Assembly (NCBI RefSeq): GCF_000472385.1
Contig: NZ_AWZU01000008.1
Coordinates: 146,536-210,535 of the forward strand
Direction: 5' to 3'
Length of the DNA: 64,000 nucleotides
Origin: Bradyrhizobium sp. ARR65
GTDB taxonomy: Bacteria > Pseudomonadota > Alphaproteobacteria > Rhizobiales > Xanthobacteraceae
In this document: positions 10,089 to 22,650 of the stretch, in pieces
Layout: each line of letters starts with the position of its first letter
How positions within the stretch are numbered: the stretch's first letter is position 1
Notes under the pieces: model-generated
Seen by the model: only the letters and a program-made list of their open reading frames with translations
The model's database searches: none
What the model was told of the DNA's origin: nothing
Position numbers and translations under genes: made by a program

Positions 10089-11174
10089 ATGAAAGCAACA
10101 CAAAAGCTCCACGAACTCGGACAGAGCGTTTGGCTCGACAACATCACTCGCGACCTGCTGACCAGCGGCACTTTGACGCGCTACATCGCCGACTTCTCGC
10201 TGACGGGACTCACATCGAACCCCACAATCTTCGACCATGCTATCAAGAACAGCTCTGACTATGATTCAGCGATCCGCAGCAAGCTCTCGGAGGGAAAGTC
10301 GGGCGAGACGTTATTCTTCGAACTCGCAATCGAAGATCTCGCCCAGGCAGCAGACCTGTTCCGCCCGATTTGGGACCGCACCAACGGCGTAGACGGATGG
10401 GTCTCACTCGAGGTCTCGCCCCTTCTCGCGCATGAGACGGCCAGCACAATCGCGGCGGCCAAGGAGTTGCATGCTCAGGCGAACCGCCCCAACCTCTTCA
10501 TCAAGATACCCGGTACACGGGAAGGATTGCCCGCCATCGAAGAAACGATCTTTGCCGGCGTGCCCGTGAATGTGACGCTATTGTTCAGCCGGGAGCATTA
10601 TCTCGCTGCCGCCGAGGCATATCTGCGCGGCATCGAGCGGCGCATCGCAGCCGGCCTAAATCCAGATGTTGGATCCGTTGCGTCGGTCTTCGTCAGCCGC
10701 TGGGATGCCGCCGTAGCGAACGAAGTGCCCGCGCAATTACGCAATCAGCTCGGTATCGCGATCGCGAAACGAACCTACAAGTCGGCATGCGAATTGCTCT
10801 GCTCGGCGCGTTCGCGCCGCATCTACAACGAGGGCGGGCGGCCACAGCGCCTGTTATGGGCGAGCACAGGGACCAAGGATCCGGCAGCGTCTGACGTTTT
10901 ATACGTCAAGGCGCTGGCCGCACCGCTCACGGTGAACACCATGCCGGAAGGCACGGTGAAGGCCCTCGCCGATCACGGCGAGATCGAAGAGACGTTGCCG
11001 TCCGATGGCGGCGATTCCGAAGAGGTATTCTCGCAATTCGCGAAGGCCGGCGTCGACATCCAAGCGCTAGCAGCGACATTGCAGGATGAGGGCGCCAAAT
11101 CGTTTATCAAGTCCTGGAATGAGTTTATGAGCGTCATCTCCGCCAAGACCGAGGTGCTCAAGAAGGCAAGCTAA
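10089..11174 (+). CDS. tal: Transaldolase
   Basis: A 361-residue class I aldolase of the non-oxidative pentose phosphate pathway, moving a dihydroxyacetone unit from sedoheptulose 7-phosphate to glyceraldehyde 3-phosphate. The N-terminal signature GLTSNPTIFDHAI and the Schiff-base segment PNLFIKIPGT (Lys139) are present. The C-terminal half shows VSRWDAAV and a segment around NTMPEGTVKALADHGE. This longer form is typical of transaldolases in cyanobacteria, actinobacteria and some alphaproteobacteria. ATG 10089 follows a GGAGGTGAAG site; the HAD gene stops four bases upstream, so the two are translationally close. It forms part of the tal-ROK-gnd-zwf-tkt run. Confidence 0.93.
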   Translation: MKATQKLHELGQSVWLDNITRDLLTSGTLTRYIADFSLTGLTSNPTIFDHAIKNSSDYDSAIRSKLSEGKSGETLFFELAIEDLAQAADLFRPIWDRTNGVDGWVSLEVSPLLAHETASTIAAAKELHAQANRPNLFIKIPGTREGLPAIEETIFAGVPVNVTLLFSREHYLAAAEAYLRGIERRIAAGLNPDVGSVASVFVSRWDAAVANEVPAQLRNQLGIAIAKRTYKSACELLCSARSRRIYNEGGRPQRLLWASTGTKDPAASDVLYVKALAAPLTVNTMPEGTVKALADHGEIEETLPSDGGDSEEVFSQFAKAGVDIQALAATLQDEGAKSFIKSWNEFMSVISAKTEVLKKAS

Positions 11175-11199
11175 ATTCCAATCGAGACAAAGGTCTTCC

Positions 11200-11880
11200 A
11201 TGAAGATACTGGTCATTGACGTGGGCGGCACCCACGTCAAGATCCTTGCCTCCGGCGAAAAAATGAAACGAGAAATTGACTCCGGGCCGAGCCTGACGGC
11301 ACGGCAGATGGTATCGAGCGTCAAGAAACTGGCCGATGATTGGGAATATGACGTGGTCTCGATTGGTTATCCGGGCCCCGTTGTGCATGACCGGCCAGTG
11401 GCGGAACCTCACAATCTCGGAAAAGGCTGGATCGGCTTCAACTTCGCTGCGGCATTCAAACTGCCAACGAAAGTCATCAACGATGCGGCGATGCAGGCGC
11501 TCGGCAGCTACCGCGGCGGCAAAATGCTGTTTCTCGGGCTAGGGACCGGGCTCGGCTCGGCGATGATCATCGATGGCATCGTGCAGCCGATGGAGCTTGG
11601 GCACTTGCCCTACAAGAAGGGGGTCTATGAGGACTATGTCGGCGCCCGCGCGTTGGAGGAATTTGGCAGGAAAGCATGGCGTAAGCACGTCGAAGATGTC
11701 GTTGAATATCTGGTTGCGGCACTCCAACCGGAGGACGTCGTGCTGGGCGGCGGCAACGCCAAATTATTAAAAAATCTGCCGCCATTATGCCGGCTTGGGG
11801 ATAATGCCAACGCATTCAAGGGTGGCTTCCGAATGTGGGAAGGTCCGCCAAATGCCACGACAGCTCGACCAACGCATTGA
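11200..11880 (+). CDS. ROK-family sugar kinase (glucokinase-like)
   Basis: A 226-residue ASKHA-fold kinase. The phosphate-binding loop DVGGTHVKI is at the N-terminus, the catalytic aspartate lies in VINDAAMQALGSY, and the second phosphate loop is FLGLGTGLGSA. The size and first loop resemble polyphosphate/ATP glucomannokinases. The zinc-finger CxCGxxGC motif of classical ROK kinases is absent. Placed between tal and gnd, it most likely makes glucose 6-phosphate from the glucose released by the GH15, debranching and (formerly) MGH1-type enzymes nearby, feeding zwf. The phosphate donor cannot be decided from sequence alone. Confidence 0.82.
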   Translation: MKILVIDVGGTHVKILASGEKMKREIDSGPSLTARQMVSSVKKLADDWEYDVVSIGYPGPVVHDRPVAEPHNLGKGWIGFNFAAAFKLPTKVINDAAMQALGSYRGGKMLFLGLGTGLGSAMIIDGIVQPMELGHLPYKKGVYEDYVGARALEEFGRKAWRKHVEDVVEYLVAALQPEDVVLGGGNAKLLKNLPPLCRLGDNANAFKGGFRMWEGPPNATTARPTH

Positions 11881-11994
11881 TTGGCCGACATCGCACGATC
11901 AGGGACAAGTCGCACTAGATACTGGTCTCGACACGACAGGATATCTGCGCACCAGGGGAAAATCACACCGCGGCACAAAAAAGAGGAGCCACTC

Positions 11995-13026
11995 ATGCAA
12001 CTCGGGATGATCGGTCTCGGCCGGATGGGCGCCAATATGGTGCGAAGACTTGTCCGGGGTGGTCACCAATGTGTCGTTTTCGACATGTCGCCAAGCGCCG
12101 TTGCCGAACTGGTCAAGGACAACGCGACGGGAAGCGACTCGCTGACGGATTTTGTGAGAAGGCTAGAAAAACCGCGCGCGATCTGGTTGATGGTTCCGGC
12201 GGCAGTCGTGGATAGATCGATCGGCGATCTGCTGCCGCTGCTCGAATCCGGCGACATTCTGATCGACGGCGGCAACTCCTACTACATCGATGACATCAGG
12301 CGTTCCAAGGAGTTGGCGCGGGACGGCATCGATTATGTAGACGTCGGCACCAGCGGCGGCGTGTGGGGTCTCGAGCGCGGCTACTGCATGATGATCGGCG
12401 GCCCTGACGAGGCCGTGCAGCGGCTGGACCCGATTTTCAAGACTCTCGCTCCCGGTCTCGGCGATATCCCGCGCACCCCGGGACGAGAGCACGCCACCGC
12501 AGGCACCTGCGAGCACGGCTATCTCCACTGCGGACAGAGTGGCGCCGGTCATTTCGTCAAGATGGTCCACAACGGTATCGAGTACGGGCTGATGGCGGCG
12601 TATGCCGAGGGCCTCGGTATCCTGCGCGCAGCGAACATTGGCAAGCAGGCGCACGCGGCGGACGCCGAAACAACCCCCCTTCGCATTCCCGAGCATTACC
12701 AATACGACCTGAAGCTGCACGACATCGCAGAATTGTGGCGGCGCGGCAGCGTGATTGCATCGTGGCTTCTTGATTTGACTGCAACGGCGTTGCTGGAAGA
12801 TCCGGCGCTCTCCAAATTCGCGGGGCGCGTATCCGACTCCGGCGAAGGACGCTGGACCATCGCAGCAGCGATCGACGAAGCAGTCCCCGCCCCGGTGCTG
12901 ACGACGGCGCTTTACGAGCGCTTCAGTTCGCGTGGCGAGGCTGATTTCCAGAACAAGCTGCTTTCGGCGATGCGCTACGAGTTCGGTGGACACTTGGAAA
13001 GGCGGCCAAATGAGAGGCCCAGATAG
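11995..13026 (+). CDS. gnd: 6-phosphogluconate dehydrogenase, decarboxylating (short form)
   Basis: A 343-residue enzyme of the oxidative pentose phosphate pathway converting 6-phosphogluconate to ribulose 5-phosphate and CO2. The N-terminal nucleotide motif [13 protein letters not shown], the substrate loop [13 protein letters not shown] and the catalytic lysine segment [14 protein letters not shown] are intact. It is the short homologue (about 300-350 residues), a group often NAD-linked, rather than the 470-residue E. coli form. ATG 11995 follows AGAGGAG; a TTG in frame at 11881 would add 38 unlike residues. It lies two bases before zwf, strongly implying one transcript. Confidence 0.92.
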   Translation: MQLGMIGLGRMGANMVRRLVRGGHQCVVFDMSPSAVAELVKDNATGSDSLTDFVRRLEKPRAIWLMVPAAVVDRSIGDLLPLLESGDILIDGGNSYYIDDIRRSKELARDGIDYVDVGTSGGVWGLERGYCMMIGGPDEAVQRLDPIFKTLAPGLGDIPRTPGREHATAGTCEHGYLHCGQSGAGHFVKMVHNGIEYGLMAAYAEGLGILRAANIGKQAHAADAETTPLRIPEHYQYDLKLHDIAELWRRGSVIASWLLDLTATALLEDPALSKFAGRVSDSGEGRWTIAAAIDEAVPAPVLTTALYERFSSRGEADFQNKLLSAMRYEFGGHLERRPNERPR

Positions 13027-13028
13027 CC

Positions 13029-14402
13029 ATGAGCGAACCTAAATCCGACGCATTGGTGTTTTTCGGCGCAACCGGCGATCTCGCCTACAAGAAGATCTTT
13101 CCGTCGCTTCAAGCGATGCTGAAACGGGGGCACCTCGATGTGCCGGTCATCGGCGTCGCAAAGGCCGGCTGGACACTCGAACAGCTCAAGGCCCGAGTAA
13201 AAGATAGCCTTGAAAAGCACGGCGGCCTCGACGCCGCTGCGTTTGACAAGCTAGCCGGTCTTTTGCGTTACGTAGACGGCGACTATGCCGATCCGGCTAC
13301 GTTCGACGCCCTCCGCAAGCATCTCGGTTCGGCGCAGCGGCCGGCACACTATTTGGCAATCCCACCGGCATTGTTTGCAACCGTGGTGGAACGGCTCGAC
13401 ACTGCCGATTGCACCAACGGCGCGCGTGTCATTGTGGAGAAGCCATTCGGGCATGATCTCGCCTCCGCACGCAACCTCAACAAGATTCTGCTCGCCAGGT
13501 TCGACGAAGATCACATCTTCCGCATAGACCACTATCTTGGAAAACGACCCGTTCACAACATGGTCTTCTTTCGCTTCGCAAACGCGTTCCTGGAGTCGTT
13601 CTGGGACCGCAAGTTCGTGAGCAGCGTGCAGATCACAATGGCTGAGAATTTCGGCGTGCAGGGTCGTGGCGCGTTCTATGATCAAACTGGCACAGTTCGC
13701 GACGTGATCCAAAATCATCTGTTTCAGGTGTTGGCCAACCTGGCGATGGAACCGCCAGCCCGATCGGACAGCGAATCGCTGCGTGATGAGAAGGTCAAGG
13801 TCCTGAGATCGATTCCGCCGATCGCCGAGAACGAGCTGGTGCGCGGACAGTTTCACGGCTACCGGCAGGAGCCGGGCGTTGCTCCGGACTCGCAGGTGGA
13901 GACATTCGCTGCGCTGCGACTGGAGATCGACTCCTGGCGCTGGCAGGGAGTGCCCTTTTACATCCGTGCCGGAAAATCGCTTCCTGTGACTTGCACGGAG
14001 GTGATCGTACGCCTTCGTGAAGCGCCGCGGATCTTTCCCCATTGCGCCGCGATACCTAATTATTTGCGGTTTCGCATCAATCCCGACATGGCCATCGCTC
14101 TTGGCACGATGGTGATGGACCACGATGATCGAGAGGTCGGCGAGCCGGTCGAATTGTTGGCGAGCCGGCGCCCTGGCGCCGACGAGATGGATGCGTATGA
14201 ACGCGTGCTCGGCGACGCGATGAACGGCGACCGGACGCTGTTTGCACGACAGGACTATGTCGAAGAAGCATGGCGGATCGTCGATCCGGTGTTGAAGAAG
14301 ACGACTCCCGTCTACGAATACCAAGCCGGAAGCTGGGGCCCTCGCGAAGCCGACGAGAATGTCGTGCCGCCGGGCGGCTGGCACAACCCGACGGTAGCGT
14401 AA
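13029..14402 (+). CDS. zwf: Glucose-6-phosphate dehydrogenase
   Basis: A 457-residue enzyme oxidising glucose 6-phosphate to 6-phosphogluconolactone. The coenzyme fingerprint GATGDLA is at residues 13-19, EKPFG at 137-141, and the active-site signature RIDHYLGK at 165-172. The C-terminal substrate-binding region includes WQGVPFYIRAGKSLP. It starts two bases after gnd. No 6-phosphogluconolactonase gene is seen in the cluster, so the lactone is hydrolysed spontaneously or by an enzyme encoded elsewhere. Confidence 0.95.
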   Translation: MSEPKSDALVFFGATGDLAYKKIFPSLQAMLKRGHLDVPVIGVAKAGWTLEQLKARVKDSLEKHGGLDAAAFDKLAGLLRYVDGDYADPATFDALRKHLGSAQRPAHYLAIPPALFATVVERLDTADCTNGARVIVEKPFGHDLASARNLNKILLARFDEDHIFRIDHYLGKRPVHNMVFFRFANAFLESFWDRKFVSSVQITMAENFGVQGRGAFYDQTGTVRDVIQNHLFQVLANLAMEPPARSDSESLRDEKVKVLRSIPPIAENELVRGQFHGYRQEPGVAPDSQVETFAALRLEIDSWRWQGVPFYIRAGKSLPVTCTEVIVRLREAPRIFPHCAAIPNYLRFRINPDMAIALGTMVMDHDDREVGEPVELLASRRPGADEMDAYERVLGDAMNGDRTLFARQDYVEEAWRIVDPVLKKTTPVYEYQAGSWGPREADENVVPPGGWHNPTVA

Positions 14403-14546
14403 CGCAGGGAGTGAAGAATGTAGATCGAGGGGCTCCTCGATCCCGGCTCTGTTGCTTGATGGCGGCAGCCTGTCGCTGATGATGTATGCACACTGGCTGG
14501 CGCGCGCGAGCGGCCTGCAATCGACACCCGCGGGAGGAAATCAGCC

Positions 14547-16613
14547 ATGACAGACGCCGAACTCGATCAGCTCGCGATCAACACCATCCGCACGCTGTCG
14601 ATTGATGCGGTCCAGGCCGCCAACTCCGGCCATCCCGGCACGCCAATGGCGCTTGCGCCGCTTGTCTATACGCTCTGGAACCGAGTGATGCGCTTCGATC
14701 CGCAGGATCCGATCTGGCCCGGCCGCGACCGCTTCGTGCTGTCGAACGGCCACGCCTCGATGCTGCTGTGGTCGGTGCTTTGCCTTACCCGTACGCAGGC
14801 CGTGAATGCCGAGTACGAGACGTTGGGCCGGCCTGCCGTTACCATCGACGATATTCGGCGCTTCCGTCAGTTCGGGAGTCATGCGCCAGGGCATCCCGAG
14901 TACCACCTGGTATCCGGCGTCGAGACGACCACCGGCCCTCTCGGACAAGGCATTGCGACCAGCGTCGGGATGGCAATCGCCCAGCGCTGGCTCGCTGCGC
15001 ACTACAACAAGCCGGAATTTGCCGTCTTCGATTACGACATCTATGCTGTATGCGGCGACGGCTGCCTGATGGAGGGCGTTGGCTCTGAGGCGGCGTCGCT
15101 CGCCGGCCACCTTGCTCTAGGTAATCTGTGCTGGATCTATGACAATAATCACATCACGATAGAAGGCAGCACGCGGCTCGCGTTTACCGAAGACGTAGCG
15201 GTTCGTTTCACGGGCTATGGCTGGAATATACTTCACGTCGGAGACGCCAACGACATTGCCGGGATAGAACAGGCCTTGGCAGCGTTTCGCGATACGAAAG
15301 GCCGACCGACGCTGGTGATACTCAACAGCCATATCGGATATGGCTCGCCACATCGCCACGATACGGCCGCGGCGCATGGCGAGCCGCTCGGTGTTGAAGA
15401 AGTCAAGCTCACCAAACGCGCTTATGGGTGGCCCGAAGACTCGAATTTCCTTGTGCCTGACGGCGTTCTCGAACACTTCGCCGCCGGCGTGGGCGTGCGA
15501 GGCGCTGAGGCTCGTCGCAGATGGCAAGATCTATTCGCTGGTTACCGTGCGAAGTATGCGGCGCTGGCAACCGAAATCGACCAGATGCAACAGCGCATGC
15601 TTCCAGCGGGCTGGGACCGCAACCTGCCTGTATTCCAAGCGGATTCGAAGGGCGTCGCGGGTCGTGAGGCGTCGGGAAAGGCCCTGAACGTTCTGGCGCA
15701 GAACGTTCCCTGGTTAATCGGCGGTTCGGCCGATCTGGGTCCATCGACCAAGACGCTTTTGACCTACGAAGGCGCAGGCGATGTTCAGGCCGCCACACCG
15801 GGTGGCAAGAATTTGCATTTCGGTATCCGCGAGCATGCGATGGGTGCAATTCTCAACGGTCTGGCACTATCGAAACTGCGGCCGTTCGGCGCGACATTCC
15901 TGATCTTCAGCGATTACGCCCGGCCCGCGATACGGCTGGCCGCGCTGATGGAGCTGCCGGTGGTGTTTGTTTTTACCCATGATGCTATGGGCGACGGCGA
16001 AGACGGCCCAACGCATCAGCCGATCGAGCAGCTCGCCTCAATGCGGGCAATGCCGGGTGTGACGCTGTTCCGGCCGGGCGATGCCAACGAAGTGGTCGAG
16101 GCCTATCGCTACGTCCTGCAGCTTCGTCATCGGCCGGCCTTGCTGGCGCTGTCTCGCCAACCGTTACCGACACTCGATCGCAGCAAATATGCATCGGCAT
16201 CCGGGGCCGCACGAGGCGCCTACGTGCTTGCCGACGCCCCCGACGGTAAGCCGGACATAATCTTGATTGCCACCGGCAGTGAGTTGAGCCTTGCGGCCGA
16301 CGCTCATGAGAGACTTAGTTTGGCTGGTATCCCCTCGCGCGTCGTCTCGATGCCTTCCTGGGATGTCTTCGAACGCGAGACGCAGGAGTACCGCGACGCC
16401 GTCTTGCCACCTGAGGTCACAGCCCGCGTTGCAATCGAACAGGCTTCAACGTTCGGCTGGGAGCGTTACGTTGGCTCGGCGGGTCGGGTCATCGGCATGC
16501 ACACTTTCGGCGCTTCCGCCCCCCTGAAGGCCCTGCAGCAGGAGTTCGGATACACTGTCGATAACGTTGTGACGACGGCCAAGGAGCTCTTGCGGCCTGC
16601 GAAAGCCACATAG
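14547..16613 (+). CDS. tkt: Transketolase
   Basis: A 688-residue thiamine-diphosphate enzyme transferring two-carbon ketol units between pentose and hexose phosphates. Conserved histidines lie in NSGHPG (29) and SNGHAS (69). The thiamine-binding motif starts at GDG (170-172) and continues to the asparagines of [10 protein letters not shown]. The pyrimidine-domain segment [14 protein letters not shown] and the C-terminal domain are complete. It follows zwf by 144 bases with its own GGGAGGAAA ribosome site. Together with tal, gnd and zwf it completes a nearly full pentose phosphate cycle encoded in one run. Confidence 0.95.
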   Translation: MTDAELDQLAINTIRTLSIDAVQAANSGHPGTPMALAPLVYTLWNRVMRFDPQDPIWPGRDRFVLSNGHASMLLWSVLCLTRTQAVNAEYETLGRPAVTIDDIRRFRQFGSHAPGHPEYHLVSGVETTTGPLGQGIATSVGMAIAQRWLAAHYNKPEFAVFDYDIYAVCGDGCLMEGVGSEAASLAGHLALGNLCWIYDNNHITIEGSTRLAFTEDVAVRFTGYGWNILHVGDANDIAGIEQALAAFRDTKGRPTLVILNSHIGYGSPHRHDTAAAHGEPLGVEEVKLTKRAYGWPEDSNFLVPDGVLEHFAAGVGVRGAEARRRWQDLFAGYRAKYAALATEIDQMQQRMLPAGWDRNLPVFQADSKGVAGREASGKALNVLAQNVPWLIGGSADLGPSTKTLLTYEGAGDVQAATPGGKNLHFGIREHAMGAILNGLALSKLRPFGATFLIFSDYARPAIRLAALMELPVVFVFTHDAMGDGEDGPTHQPIEQLASMRAMPGVTLFRPGDANEVVEAYRYVLQLRHRPALLALSRQPLPTLDRSKYASASGAARGAYVLADAPDGKPDIILIATGSELSLAADAHERLSLAGIPSRVVSMPSWDVFERETQEYRDAVLPPEVTARVAIEQASTFGWERYVGSAGRVIGMHTFGASAPLKALQQEFGYTVDNVVTTAKELLRPAKAT

Positions 16614-16614
16614 C

Positions 16615-19274
<2,660 letters not shown>

Positions 19275-19538
19275 TAAACGTCAGCAGGCAATGTTGGCCT
19301 CTCAGCTCAACTCGCAAATGAGCCATCCGGCCGCTTACAAACCGATCAGTTTTGCTGACCAATTGACGGACCTCTGACAAAGCTGCGCCATATGGTATTG
19401 TTGAGCGCGAAGGGGCGGGCCTCATCACGCTTCTCCCCCGGCGCAGCAGCAATCGAAACAGCCGTGACCGGTGTGCTTATGACGATTGCCACAAGCAACC
19501 GGAAGCTAAGCGCGTCTAATGACAACGGAGGATCAACT

Positions 19539-20281
19539 ATGAAGATCGTCGTGATCGGTGGCACCGGCCTGATCGGCTCGAAGACCGTCGCCAGTCTGCG
19601 CCAGAGCGGCCACGAGGTCGTGGCCGCCTCGCCCCAAAGCGGTATCAACACCATCACCAGCGAGGGGCTCAAGGAGGCCATGGCGGGCACGCAGGTGGTG
19701 ATCGACCTCGCCAATTCGCCCTCCTTTGAAGACAAGGCGGTGCTGGAATTCTTCGAGACCTCCGGACGCAACCTTCTCGCGGCGGAGGCCGCAGCGAACG
19801 TCCGGCACCATGTCGCACTATCAATCGTCGCAATCGACCGGACGGATAATGGCTATTTCCGCGCCAAGAGAAACTGATCAAGACCTCCGGCATCCCATAT
19901 ACTATTGTCCGCTCGACCCAGTTCCTGGAATTCCTCCGCGGCATCGCCGATTCAAGTGCGGATGGAAACATAGTCAGGCTCCCGCCCATCCTGTTCCAGC
20001 CCATCGCGGCGGACGACGTTGCTGCCATCGTTGCCGATGTGGCACTCGCGGCGCCGCGAAGCGGCATCGTGGAGATCGCCGGCCCGGAACGAGCGCCGTT
20101 CAACGAAATCATCGCCCGCTACCTGAAGGCGGTTGGCGACCCGCGCGAGGTCGTGAGCGATCCCGAGGCCCGATACTGGGGCGGCCGGGTTGACGAGCAC
20201 TCGCTCGTGCCGCTGGGCGAGGCGCGCCTCGGCCGCATCGGTTTCGACGAATGGTTCCGCCGCTCACAGGCAGCAGCCTGA
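19539..20281 (+). pseudogene. Frameshifted NmrA-like NAD(P)-binding protein gene
   Basis: An atypical SDR/NmrA family gene split by one frameshift. The first part, from ATG 19539 behind AACGGAGG, begins MKIVVIGGTGLIGS, the usual nucleotide-binding loop, and runs to a stop just after GYFRAKRN near 19877. The other frame carries the remainder from KLIKTSGIPYTIVRSTQFLEF to GRIGFDEWFRRSQAAA, ending at 20281. The junction lacks the few codons normally found between FRAK and EKLI. This suggests a small deletion, possibly about ten bases between short AA repeats. The intact protein would have been near 250 residues. Otherwise the sequence is well preserved, implying recent inactivation. Confidence 0.82.
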
Positions 20282-20348
20282 TCCCGCATCGGAGGCGCGC
20301 CCGGTCTGTCACGAGCGGGTCCCGGGCAACGGAACGAAAGAGGCGACT

Positions 20349-20735
20349 ATGACGATCAAACTGGTTGCGTTGGTTCTTTGCGTCATGATCGGCACGGCGA
20401 TGGCTCAGGAGCCCAAGGTCACCTCACTCATTTCTAAGGATCTTCCGGAGAATCCCGGCAGGGAAGCTCTGATGATCACAGTCGAGCATGCGCCCGGCGG
20501 GTCGAGCGCTATCCACCGACACAATGCACATGCGTTTGTTTACGTCCTGGAGGGCTCCGTCGTGATGCAGTTGAAGGGTGGACAACAGGTGACACTGACA
20601 CCAGGACAGTTCTTCTATGAAGGCCCTGATGACGTCCATGTCGTCGACCGGAACGCAAGCGGCACCCAGCCGGCCAAATTCCTGGTGCTCTTGATCAAGG
20701 ACAAGAGCGCCCCGGCGCTCGTGCCCGCACAGTGA
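20349..20735 (+). CDS. Small exported cupin-domain protein
   Basis: A 128-residue protein with a cleavable-looking signal peptide (MTIKLVALVLCVMIGTAMA, then QEP). The single cupin barrel has motif 1 residues His56, His58 and Glu68 in IHRHNAHAFVYVLEGS and motif 2 His97 in GQFFYEGPDDVHVV. The histidines are typical of metal-binding cupins, so a periplasmic metal- or ligand-binding role is likely, but no enzymatic activity can be assigned. ATG 20349 follows GAAAGAGGCGA. It lies 67 bases after the broken NmrA-like gene and may have been its operon partner. Confidence 0.8.
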   Translation: MTIKLVALVLCVMIGTAMAQEPKVTSLISKDLPENPGREALMITVEHAPGGSSAIHRHNAHAFVYVLEGSVVMQLKGGQQVTLTPGQFFYEGPDDVHVVDRNASGTQPAKFLVLLIKDKSAPALVPAQ

Positions 20736-20898
20736 CTGTTACAATCAAGTACACGAAACTGACTGCGGGAAAGGGTCTGCCTGATGTTTGCTGCGATGCA
20801 TGAGTCCGCTTGTGATGCTGTGGACGGCTCCTCCACGGGCACGAGAGTGCCAAGGACTGGGCGCCGTTTGAGGCTCCCACGATTCGGAGGAGCGAACT

Positions 20899-21480
20899 AT
20901 GCAGTCAATTTCGGCAATCGGTCTCGATATCGCGAAGTCGGTCTTTCAAGTGCATGGCATTGATGCAGCCGGCCTGGTGGTCATACGCCATCAGTTGCGG
21001 CGCCGGCACGTCCTGGCATTTTTCCAGAAGCTGCCGCCATGCCTGGTTGGAATTGAGGCTTGCGCGTCATCCCACCATTGGTCCCGTGAGCTGCAGACGT
21101 TGGGGCAAACCGTGCGATTGATGCCTCCGGCCTATGTGAAGCCCTACGTCAAGCGCCAGAAGAACGACACCACGGACGCGGAGCCGATTTGCGAAGCGGT
21201 CCTGAACCATCCGTATTCATGGAATGAATGCGATTCATGGAATGAATGCGGCTGGCGTTCAATCCAAGGGACAAAGAGACAAGGGACGGCAGTACCGACA
21301 CCACCGCTTCGATTGTTCTGCTTGGCGGCTTCTGACATTGCGAACACCTGTATGACGATCCGACGCAAGTTCCGTCAGCGTTCGACCGCAACAGTGCTGC
21401 GAATGCTCGCCACGATCTCGAATGAGAGCGTCGACGCTAAAACAGGTAGGCTTCCATGGCCTCGAGCAGTCTCAAAATAG
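20899..21480 (+). mobile_element. Truncated IS110-family transposase
   Basis: Residues 1-101 are a clear IS110 N-terminal RuvC-like DEDD domain: IGLDIAKSVFQVHG (Asp10), VGIEACASSHHW (Glu53) and RQKNDTTDAE (Asp90, Asp93). After CEAV, near 21205, the frame runs into unrelated sequence containing an 18-base tandem duplication. The expected remainder and the C-terminal serine domain of the family are missing. The open frame continues to 21480 only by chance. The product cannot be an active transposase. The insertion lies between the cupin gene and the efflux operon. Confidence 0.85.
21215..21250. repeat. Perfect 18-bp tandem duplication with internal palindrome
   Basis: Two exact head-to-tail copies of ATTCATGGAATGAATGCG (21215-21232 and 21233-21250). 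Each contains the inverted repeat ATTCAT-gga-ATGAAT. The duplication begins just beyond the point where the IS110 transposase similarity stops. It may mark the rearrangement that truncated the element. Confidence 0.9.
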
Positions 21481-21573
21481 TTCGCCAGTCCCTTCGAATA
21501 TGGAGTACGATCTGCCCGGCTTGCGACGCCTGAATGTCGTGTCATACGAGACATTTTTGGCAATTCGAGCTAG

Positions 21574-22650
21574 ATGGAGTTAGACATGGACGACGTGTCG
21601 ACTTCTGGTAAGGAATCTGAAGGTACGTTCGACGCTCCGGGTGACGGGCAGAAGAAGAGCACGTCCTCCACGAGACGCGGTCCATCCATCATCGTCGGCG
21701 TGGTCGCAGCGGTCGTGGTCGGGCTTTCGGTCTATTATCTGTTGCGACCCGAACCGTTGCTTGTGCAGGGCGAGGTGGATGCGACGCGGCTTGACATCGC
21801 CGCACGCGTCGACGGACGTGTCCTGGAAATACCCGTCGAGCGAGGCCAGAACGTCCCGGCGAAGGCTGTGCTTGTAAGGATCGACAATCCGGAAACTGTT
21901 GCCAAGCTCGAGCAGATGAAAGCGGCGAAGGCCGTCGCCGAGGCTCAGCTTGCCAACGTCCTCATCGGAACGCGCGTGGAGACCATTGCCGCCCGGAAGG
22001 CGGAGATGGAGCGCGCGCAGGCGGCGCTGGTGCTGGCGCAGAAGACGTTTGACCGCACCCATACCTTGACCGAGCAAGGCAACGCGCCGCAAGCCCGTCT
22101 CGACCAAGTGACGGACACGTTGCACGAAAGTGAACGCGCAGTCGATCAGGCCAAATCGGCCTACGAGCAGGCCGTCAATGGCTACACAAAGGAGGAGCGG
22201 GCGATCTCGAGGGCCAACGTCGAAAGGGCGAGTGCCGATATCCAGAGCGTTCAATCGATCATCGATCAGCTTGTGGTCTATGCCCCCGTCGCCTCGCAGA
22301 TCTATCAGCGCAACATCGAACCTGGCGAATACGTATCGCCGGGCGTGCCGCTGGTGACCCTGATCGATCTGGGCGATGTCTGGATCCACTTCGATCTTCG
22401 CGAAGATCTCGTCAAGCGCTTGAAAGTCGGCGATCGATTTGATGTCCGCATTCCGGCTCTCGATGACCGCCGCGTCACCGTCGAGGTCAAGCTCATTGCA
22501 ACCAAGGGCGAATATGCGAGCTGGCGGGCCACGCGTGCTTCGGGCGATTTCGATCTGCGGACATTTTCGATCCGTGCCTACCCGGTCCAGCCGGTGTCCG
22601 AGCTGCGACCGGGAATGAGCGCCTATCTCGACTGGCGGTCGCGGCAATGA
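21574..22650 (+). CDS. HlyD/EmrA-type membrane-fusion protein
   Basis: A 358-residue periplasmic adaptor with a cytoplasmic N-terminus, one membrane helix (about residues 37-57) and the paired lipoyl-like half-motifs DIAARVDGRVLEIPVERGQ and YAPVASQIYQRNIEPGEYVS. Between them lies a long alpha-helical hairpin of about 150 residues rich in Ala, Glu and Gln, predicted coiled coil. Such proteins bridge inner-membrane exporters to an outer-membrane channel. ATG 21574 and 21586 are both possible. The stop overlaps the next gene's start by four bases (ATGA), indicating translational coupling to the fused permease. Confidence 0.87.
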   Translation: MELDMDDVSTSGKESEGTFDAPGDGQKKSTSSTRRGPSIIVGVVAAVVVGLSVYYLLRPEPLLVQGEVDATRLDIAARVDGRVLEIPVERGQNVPAKAVLVRIDNPETVAKLEQMKAAKAVAEAQLANVLIGTRVETIAARKAEMERAQAALVLAQKTFDRTHTLTEQGNAPQARLDQVTDTLHESERAVDQAKSAYEQAVNGYTKEERAISRANVERASADIQSVQSIIDQLVVYAPVASQIYQRNIEPGEYVSPGVPLVTLIDLGDVWIHFDLREDLVKRLKVGDRFDVRIPALDDRRVTVEVKLIATKGEYASWRATRASGDFDLRTFSIRAYPVQPVSELRPGMSAYLDWRSRQ

